This document shows, piece after piece, positions 27,767 through 33,320 of a stretch of 35,823 bases of DNA. The stretch's first letter is position 1. Every line of letters begins with the position of its first letter. Where the stretch lies: positions 1-35,823 of the forward strand of contig JACQBD010000090.1 of NCBI GenBank assembly GCA_016194665.1, written 5' to 3'. Both the position numbers and the translations under genes were made by a program. Source of the DNA: Gammaproteobacteria bacterium. Lineage in GTDB: Bacteria > Pseudomonadota > Gammaproteobacteria > Acidiferrobacterales > Sulfurifustaceae. The notes below the pieces were generated by a model. The model made no database searches. It was not told where the DNA came from and saw nothing but the letters and a program-made list of their open reading frames with translations.

Positions 27767-29263
27767 TTAATTTTTTGCCTCGCGCAATTTAGGCGCGGCT
27801 GAGATTTTAGCGGCGGCTGCCAAGCGCCGTTCGATTTGCTCGAGCCGGGCGCGGATCGCTTCGCCCATGGCGATTTGAGGGTTGGAAAATTCCTCGCGTT
27901 TCTCTTTTTCACGCGCGCGAATGATCGGCACCGCGCGTTGAAAGGCGGTCTCGAACGAGTAAGTTTGACGCAATTGTTCATCGAACAACGCCTTGGCGAA
28001 ATAGGTGAAATCGGATTCCGCGCCGCAGCCAAAGGAAGTGTGCGTGGCATCGGACGCGGTCATCACCAAGGTCGTTGGTCCCCGCAGAGGTTCGATGAAG
28101 CCGCCGGCGTAACACGCCGAGACGATCACCACGCGCCATTTTATTTTAGCCTCATCGAGTAATTGCTTGAGCAGCGTCGGATCCAGCTCTTCCAGCTGCA
28201 ACGGCCAATAATCGTTCGACAAGCGATGCTTCTTCGAACCGTGCGAAGTCAGGTAAACCACGACCACGTCATTTTGCGTATCGATGACGGCGCCGATATG
28301 TTGCAGCGATTCGCGCAAGTTGGTGACGGTCGCGAGCGGATAGCGGCGCAAGGTTTTATTGTTGTTCACCAGCAGCAAGGAACGGCCGTGCGTGCCGAAG
28401 CGTTCGTCCATCAAACTTCGAATTACTTCGCTTTCTTTTAGAAACACATCTTCATAAGAATAGGGCGCAAAGCCGACGAAATATAAATGCGCGGATCCTT
28501 TTTTGTTCGGCAACAGTGCTTTGATCGTCTGTTCCGCCAAGCGCGGCTGCAGGTATAGCATTTCTTCTGCCACCGGCGAATCCGCCTTAGGCGTATTGAG
28601 ATCCGCGTACTTATCCGAGGATTGGTACCATATCGGTTGCGGCGGCAACAAAAATCCAAGAGCGCCCATGAATAACAGCGGCGTCATCGTTAGCAAAACT
28701 CGCCGCGTGGATAGCTGCGCCGCGCGCAGTATAAATACCGCCGCGATCGCAATAAGCCATACGAACGCACCATAATAAACGCCGATCCATAACCAAGAAA
28801 TTTTATCCGGCGGCAATAATCGCGTGCCGACATGAATCGCCGCGGTTAACACCAAGTCGGTTATTAACATGGCAGAAAATAAAACCACCGGCAGCAGTAG
28901 CGGATTCACCCGCGTCACCGCTAAGCGCGCGCTCAACCATCCGACCAGCAGAAAGATCGGCAGGTCGAACCACAGGCCGCGTATTTCGTTCCAATTGAAG
29001 ACCACCGTGCCGCTGTAAAACGTACGGTTCAGGATAACGCCGAGACCAATGGCCAATAGCGCCATAACGATCAACTGTTCGGCGGACACGGCCCACGACT
29101 TGGCTTCAACCCGTTTGAAAAAAATAATTTTCGCGCCGTTCCATAAATTAGCCAACAAAGCGCGCGTTATTTTTCGAAACCGCGAGCGCAGGGACGGGGA
29201 AGATTGACGGTTGGAGCGATTTGGCGCGCGCGGCGCGCGGGACGCGGAACGTTTATTTTTCAA
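27767..29263 (-). CDS. Membrane-anchored C13-family (legumain/caspase-like) peptidase
   Basis: A 498-aa protein. A basic Arg/Lys/Ser-rich head (residues 1-50) precedes five predicted membrane helices between ~62 and ~210 (e.g. LIVMALLAIGLGVILN, FDLPIFLLVGWLSARLAV, LLLPVVLFSAMLITDLVLTA). The catalytic part follows, with His in VVVYLTSHGSKKH (about residue 338) and Cys in VVIVSACYAGGFIEPL (about 383). This is the His-Gly and Ala-Cys arrangement of clan CD. A C-terminal coiled coil (REKEKREEFSN, RARLEQIERRLAAAAK) closes it. The topology places the protease after the last helix. Function in bacteria is unproven. No obvious substrate gene is linked. Confidence 0.87.
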   Translation of the reverse strand: MKNKRSASRAPRAPNRSNRQSSPSLRSRFRKITRALLANLWNGAKIIFFKRVEAKSWAVSAEQLIVMALLAIGLGVILNRTFYSGTVVFNWNEIRGLWFDLPIFLLVGWLSARLAVTRVNPLLLPVVLFSAMLITDLVLTAAIHVGTRLLPPDKISWLWIGVYYGAFVWLIAIAAVFILRAAQLSTRRVLLTMTPLLFMGALGFLLPPQPIWYQSSDKYADLNTPKADSPVAEEMLYLQPRLAEQTIKALLPNKKGSAHLYFVGFAPYSYEDVFLKESEVIRSLMDERFGTHGRSLLLVNNNKTLRRYPLATVTNLRESLQHIGAVIDTQNDVVVVYLTSHGSKKHRLSNDYWPLQLEELDPTLLKQLLDEAKIKWRVVIVSACYAGGFIEPLRGPTTLVMTASDATHTSFGCGAESDFTYFAKALFDEQLRQTYSFETAFQRAVPIIRAREKEKREEFSNPQIAMGEAIRARLEQIERRLAAAAKISAAPKLREAKN

Positions 29264-29414
29264 TTTCGGCCCTTTCGAATGAATAGATAATCGGCTTCTT
29301 ATCGAAAAAGCTTAGCAGGCTATCGGCATTTCTCTATGCCGGCTTTTAGGGCGAGAGTTCGTTTATATTTTCAGGTAGCAAATCCACGCTAGCACGAGAG
29401 GCGGGAGAAATAGC

Positions 29415-30218
29415 CTAAGTGGTGGGTGTAGGCGATGGGGGCATGTCGGAGAGTGAGGCTTGTTGCCCCGGGGTGGTATCCGGTTGCGCCCGCGCTTGTA
29501 GACGGCGCTCTAATACTTTTCCAATTGCGAATACTTCTTTGTGGCCGATCATTGCGTGCAATAAAGCAGCTCCGACATGCATGCTGAGATAGCCCATGGT
29601 CAGCAAGGAGAAGAGATAATGAGATTTTGCGAGCCAGGTATCGGCGGCGACGGATATGCCGTCGATGGTGAGCAGCACCAGCCAAACGCCTAACACACAG
29701 GCGGTAAGTGAAAAAAAGATACCGAGTCCTTGTAACGCGGAAGAGAGGTAATAGGTATCGGATAAATCGCAGCGACTAATTTCGTTATAGAGCCGCCTAT
29801 AAGTACGGCGATGCAGCCAGGGAAACAAGTCGGAGAGGGATTTTCCATAACGTTTTGCCGACCACAGCAAGTAGACCGAGCTGATGACAATAAAATTGAT
29901 GCCGATGAATTTATGCAGATTAAAGAAAATAAGATCGCGTGACATCGTTTTGGCGACTGGGTCCATGGCCAGCGAAAAAAGCACGCATAAGGAAACACTG
30001 CAGGCCATTCCGAGGTGCAGCCACTTCACCAAGATGTCGGGTTTTTTCACAGCTTGAAAAATATTCACCAGTCGCAACCACCAATGTCTAAAACTACTGA
30101 CAGCGGTTGCTTTCCACAAGCCGGATAAAGCTGTAGTTGCTATTCGGAAAAATACTAAGCGACGATTCGAAAATAGGTAATAGTGGTAAATATTGCCAGA
30201 CAATGTGGGAAGCCGCAC
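29415..30218 (-). CDS. Cytochrome b561-type membrane protein
   Basis: About 268 aa with four or five membrane helices and histidines at helix positions suited to b-type haem ligation: VKWLHLGMACS, FNLHKFIGINFI, KSHYLFSLLTM, and MHVGAALLHAMIGHKE. This follows the prokaryotic b561/Ni-Fe-hydrogenase cytochrome-b pattern. The C-terminus is a proline/threonine-rich cytoplasmic tail. The start is uncertain: the long frame begins at a GTG with no ribosome site, and the first 60 residues are not typical of the family. It begins 25 nt after the S8-like gene on the same strand, so the two may be co-transcribed. Its redox partner is unknown. Confidence 0.75.
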   Translation of the reverse strand: MRLPTLSGNIYHYYLFSNRRLVFFRIATTALSGLWKATAVSSFRHWWLRLVNIFQAVKKPDILVKWLHLGMACSVSLCVLFSLAMDPVAKTMSRDLIFFNLHKFIGINFIVISSVYLLWSAKRYGKSLSDLFPWLHRRTYRRLYNEISRCDLSDTYYLSSALQGLGIFFSLTACVLGVWLVLLTIDGISVAADTWLAKSHYLFSLLTMGYLSMHVGAALLHAMIGHKEVFAIGKVLERRLQARAQPDTTPGQQASLSDMPPSPTPTT

Positions 30219-30243
30219 ATTGTCAATCTATAGAGCGCTAAGA

Positions 30244-31773
30244 TTAGCGAGTTTTGTTGCGCCGTCGCGCGACCAAAAATAATCCCCCCAGTCCGGAGAA
30301 CAGAAGCGGTAAGGCGGCGGGAATAGGTACGGAGGTTAGATTCCACGCCAACGCATAATCGCCGTCAAACGCGACTTGCGATTTGCCGGGAACGACCTCA
30401 AGTAAATAATTTCGATTGGGCGCTAAGCTTGTCCAAATATTTTCTGTGTTTTCTGTTGAGCTCGATGAGTCGGCGAGTAACAACGGAATACCGCCGCTTA
30501 TGTCGTATAACAAAAGATCCAGATCGAACAAGGTCGCCGCGCCAGAGAAAGCGGGCCCCGCGCCTTCGGCGATTTTAATATTCCACACCAAGGCAGCCGT
30601 TAATTTGCTAAGCCCCAATGGCGTGGAAAATTTGTATTGCGCGGTGTTATTGCTTCCACCGGCGCCGCCAAAATGCGGATCGTAATCGAATCCACGCGCG
30701 TTAATGAGTCCCGCGGCCGCGCCGCCGTCTTCAGCGCTATTTTGTTCGCCGGCCGCGAGCATGTGATAGCTGTTGAATATATTAATTTGACCCGCGCCGA
30801 AGCGTTTATCCAAACCATTCGCCGTTTGATTGGCGGGATCAAGGCGGTAGTCGACGATATTGGCGCTGCTCGTGTTATTCGTTTGACGATCGGCGCCCGC
30901 CATTAACGCCGCTTTGACCACTTCCGATCGCTCGGCGTTGTAAATCACATCGCCGTTGCGATTGGTGGTCGATTGCGTATTCAAGTCGGTGGAAAGATTT
31001 GGATTGTTGTGTCCGACGTTCACCAGCAAGGCCGCGGCCGAAGCCACTACCGGCGTGGCTTCGCTCGTGGTCGGCATCGGCGCGACGATATCGGGACGCA
31101 CGCGGCCGGCGGTATATGTGCTGTCCAATGACGGCGAGCCGGTGGTATGTTGGCCGTCGCTGCGCCCGACCGCGATCACGTTATAGGCGGAGCTGAGCAG
31201 CGGACTATTCGCCCCCACGCCGTTATTGACGCCGACCACTTGAATGAATTCATCTCGTGCCACAACCCAATCCACGCGTCGTAAAATATCGGCATCGGTC
31301 GCGGCGTTATCGGTACTACCGATCCAACTATGATTCGCCACGCGGCTGGAGGAAATTAACGGCTTGCGCGTATCGCCCATGCCGCGCAAATAATCCGCGC
31401 CCAACCAGTTATCCGCCAAATAGGCATCGATTAAATTAATTCCCGGCGTCATGGAATAACTATTCCCATAAAAAATCGCGCCCACGCCCGTGGCGTGTCC
31501 GGAATAAACGCCCGAACTAAGTCCGGATTTGTCGGTGATGGTCTTTCCCAAAAATTGCGCGTTGTTCGGATCGGGAAGATAAATTGTCGGGGGATTATCC
31601 GCAGCGGCTTCGACATGACTCAGCCTGACACCCGCACCATTCGGCAAGCTCGCGCCTAATTCGGATTGCAGAGCGGTGTAGCCGATGTCGTTTCGATAAT
31701 CGGCCGACGACGCCGAAATATAATAAAACGGAGATAGCCACAATAAAATTATTAAACGAGAACGTATGTTCAT
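30244..31773 (-). CDS. S8 (subtilisin)-like protein with VPLPA-CTERM sorting signal
   Basis: A 509-aa exported protein with a signal peptide (MNIRSRLIILLWLSPFYYIS). Subtilase features are SGHATGVGAIFYGNS (His about residue 91) and TTSEATPVVASAAALLVNVG (Ser about 236), plus an oxyanion-like VANHSW. The usual Asp motif (V.V.D(T/S)G) is replaced by GVRLSHVEAAAD, so activity is doubtful. The C-terminus VPIPAALPLLFSGLGGLFLV then RRRNK is a VPLPA-CTERM signal (Pro-rich motif, helix, Arg cluster) for exosortase processing. No exosortase is in the window. GGAGGAG at about 31780-31786 fits ATG 31773; an upstream in-frame ATG at 31809 is rejected. Confidence 0.85.
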   Translation of the reverse strand: MNIRSRLIILLWLSPFYYISASSADYRNDIGYTALQSELGASLPNGAGVRLSHVEAAADNPPTIYLPDPNNAQFLGKTITDKSGLSSGVYSGHATGVGAIFYGNSYSMTPGINLIDAYLADNWLGADYLRGMGDTRKPLISSSRVANHSWIGSTDNAATDADILRRVDWVVARDEFIQVVGVNNGVGANSPLLSSAYNVIAVGRSDGQHTTGSPSLDSTYTAGRVRPDIVAPMPTTSEATPVVASAAALLVNVGHNNPNLSTDLNTQSTTNRNGDVIYNAERSEVVKAALMAGADRQTNNTSSANIVDYRLDPANQTANGLDKRFGAGQINIFNSYHMLAAGEQNSAEDGGAAAGLINARGFDYDPHFGGAGGSNNTAQYKFSTPLGLSKLTAALVWNIKIAEGAGPAFSGAATLFDLDLLLYDISGGIPLLLADSSSSTENTENIWTSLAPNRNYLLEVVPGKSQVAFDGDYALAWNLTSVPIPAALPLLFSGLGGLFLVARRRNKTR

Positions 31774-31917
31774 TTTTTCTCCTCCACGGCGCATGTTTGG
31801 CGGATTCATTCTTTTTGTTAGAGGTTGGGTTTTGTCGCAGGTTGCGGGTAGAAAACAATTAAACTGATGATACCTTAAGCTTTATGTGTCTATCGAGCGA
31901 ATAGTTATCTCTTTGGC

Positions 31918-31980
31918 GGATCAAGCGGATCAAGGGAGCGGATCAAGGGGTAGGGGATCAAGGGGTAGGGGATCAAGGGG
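31918..31980. repeat. Tandem GATCAAG repeats left of the RAYT gene
   Basis: GGATCAAG begins at 31918, 31927, 31940, 31955 and 31970. The last three copies are GGATCAAGGGG at an exact 15-bp period. The last copy runs into the left inverted flank of the transposase unit. Confidence 0.85.
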
Positions 31981-32808
31981 TCAGGGCCCTTGAAAAATTC
32001 CGTCAATCAAAAATACTCTTATGCTGATCCCGAAACACTTCACTCTTGCGATCACCGCCATGCGGCAAGCGTTCGATTCTACGCTTCAAAGTCGTTTCAA
32101 TATTTTCCTTGAACCGGTTACTACCCAGGACAGTTCCGGTTTCCGTGGCGCTGCGTATCGCTTGAAGTTCCATGGGATCAGTGTGAGCGTTAAACAAAGC
32201 ACGATAAGCCATGCAACGTTGCGTATCATCGGCATCCAAGTTTATATAGAGAAAATGCGGCGTCAGTAGCGTATCGGTTTGACCGAGCGCATTGTGCCGA
32301 TAACTTGACCAACGATAATCACCGGGTTGCGAAACCATTCGTGCCCGCACCGGGTTTAGCTCGATATATCGGCTGCATATCAGTAGATAGCGATCAGAAT
32401 CAATCAGTGCTGATTTGTAACGTCCTTCCCACAATGTACCCGTACGGCGATACACGTGATTGATGTAACGTACGTAACGCCGACCGACCGATTGCAATAC
32501 CACCGAAGGCGATTCAACCGATTCCGGCGTCAGCAATAAATGCACATGATTAGTCATCAGAACGTAGGCGTGGAGACGACAGCCGTAACGACGTGATGCG
32601 TCCTCCAGACTATCTAAGTAAAAACGGTAATCGTCATCGGCAAAGAAACACGGTTCTCGGTTGTTACCGCGCTGGATGAGATGCAGCGGTTGTCCGGGTA
32701 TCACAAGACGAGGAAGTCGGGCCATGATGGCATTCCATTGCAGTTTGATAAATTTGAGGAAGAGTAAGCGGTGGGGTGAAAGTTTTCAAGGACTCTGACC
32801 CCTTGATT
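31972..32808 (-). mobile_element. REPtron: RAYT gene between inverted REP-like ends
   Basis: The left end (31972-31996, beginning ATCAAGGGGTCAGGGCC) is the inverted counterpart of the right end (32783-32808, beginning TTTTCAAGGACTCTGACCCC). Aligned in the same sense they differ at only a few positions. Between them lies one HUH transposase gene on the minus strand. Tandem partial copies of the ends extend outward on both sides. This fits the REP-associated tyrosine transposase type of domesticated element. Confidence 0.8.
32003..32725 (-). CDS. REP-associated tyrosine transposase (RAYT, Y1_Tnp family)
   Basis: A 240-aa HUH single-strand nuclease/transposase. It begins MARLPRLVIPGQPLHLIQRG, normal for the family. 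The metal-binding HUH pair is TNHVHLLL (H60, H62) and the probable catalytic tyrosine is Y120 in SRYIELNPVRARM. GTLWEGRYKSALI is also conserved. The C-terminal ~70 residues (RFKENIETTLKRRIERLPHG) are basic. The frame appears intact. RAYTs cut at REP hairpins and are thought to spread them in the genome. It lies between inverted REP-like ends (31972-31996, 32783-32808). Confidence 0.93.
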   Translation of the reverse strand: MARLPRLVIPGQPLHLIQRGNNREPCFFADDDYRFYLDSLEDASRRYGCRLHAYVLMTNHVHLLLTPESVESPSVVLQSVGRRYVRYINHVYRRTGTLWEGRYKSALIDSDRYLLICSRYIELNPVRARMVSQPGDYRWSSYRHNALGQTDTLLTPHFLYINLDADDTQRCMAYRALFNAHTDPMELQAIRSATETGTVLGSNRFKENIETTLKRRIERLPHGGDRKSEVFRDQHKSIFD

Positions 32809-32834
32809 CGCCTTGATTCGGACCCCTTGATTCG
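32797..32834. repeat. Tandem CCTTGATTCG repeats right of the RAYT gene
   Basis: CCTTGATTCG occurs at 32801, 32811 and 32825; the first and third copies extend to GACCCCTTGATTCG. The last copy abuts the SymE-like fragment without a start codon. Confidence 0.85.
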
Positions 32835-33017
32835 CACTACGATTACAAACTGAAGGGAGACGCCAACCTTTACCGCGTTAACCGGGCGGTGCCGTGGGTA
32901 CAGTTGAAAGGGTATTGGTTGGAAGCCGTGGGGTTTAACATTGATACGCGGATTCAGGTTAGGGTGATGAAGGGGTGTTTGGTGTTGACGGTGATCACCG
33001 AACCGCAGGAAGAATGA
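32817..33017 (+). pseudogene. SymE-family toxin fragment lacking its start
   Basis: Reading in frame to the TGA at 33015-33017 gives SHYDYKLKGDANLYRVNRAV, PWVQLKGYWLEAVGFNIDTR, then IQVRVMKGCLVLTVITEPQEE. This matches the SymE-type swapped-hairpin domain (PWLxLxGxWLExAGF.I...V.V.V..G.LVI). The frame is closed upstream by TGA at 32814-32816 and contains no ATG before the domain. The expected first ~15-20 residues are replaced by REP-like repeats. SymE proteins are type I toxin-antitoxin toxins or RNA-binding proteins. Here the gene looks decapitated, unless it starts at an internal GTG (about 32889). Confidence 0.8.
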
Positions 33018-33040
33018 AGCCCGGCGTGAGCCGGGCTTCA
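33015..33040. terminator. Perfect 11-bp hairpin overlapping the SymE-like stop
   Basis: TGAAGCCCGGC (33015-33025) pairs with GCCGGGCTTCA (33030-33040) around GTGA. The stem includes the stop codon of the SymE-like fragment. The T-rich sequence after it is loose, but position between convergent genes fits a bidirectional terminator. Confidence 0.6.
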
Positions 33041-33062
33041 TTCGTTGGGTTTATTTCATTGC

Positions 33063-33305
33063 TTAACTTAATTTATTTTTCCTTTTGTGTCGAAAGAAAG
33101 AATAAATTCCCCAGCCGATAGCCATGGCGATGGGGACGTAACCCGTTACATCTGTGTAATCTTTGACCAGAGATACGACTCCAGCCGCTGCGCACAAAAT
33201 GACAAATAGAATGTCAGCAATTTCACTTTGGCGATTAAGAGTCGCTAAATTAAGGATGTTTACCATTATAAAAAGCACCATCAATATAAAAGTGGAAGTA
33301 TCCAT
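33063..33305 (-). CDS. Small three-helix membrane protein, candidate Rhs immunity protein
   Basis: An 80-aa protein of unknown family with three hydrophobic segments: TFILMVLFIMVNILNLATL (about 4-22), IADILFVILCAAAGVVSLV (about 29-47) and GYVPIAMAIGWGIYSFF (about 55-71). A positive tail (RHKRKNK) should lie in the cytoplasm. The start is 15 nt after the Rhs stop, and GGGAG in that gap (about 33315-33319) serves as ribosome site. The gene and the Rhs tail are both clearly more AT-rich than the Rhs core. Position directly behind an Rhs C-terminus is where immunity genes lie; membrane immunity proteins usually oppose membrane-acting toxins. Function is inferred from context only. Confidence 0.65.
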   Translation of the reverse strand: MDTSTFILMVLFIMVNILNLATLNRQSEIADILFVILCAAAGVVSLVKDYTDVTGYVPIAMAIGWGIYSFFRHKRKNKLS

Positions 33306-33320
33306 TATGTTTCGCTCCCT

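Noticed and set aside
31918-31980. CRISPR array from the tandem GATCAAG repeats
   Set aside because: The units are only 8-15 bp, adjoin without spacers, and match the ends of the neighbouring RAYT element.
32021-32269. 82-codon plus-strand frame opposite the RAYT gene
   Set aside because: It is antisense to the conserved C-terminal part of the transposase and has no homology that I can see.
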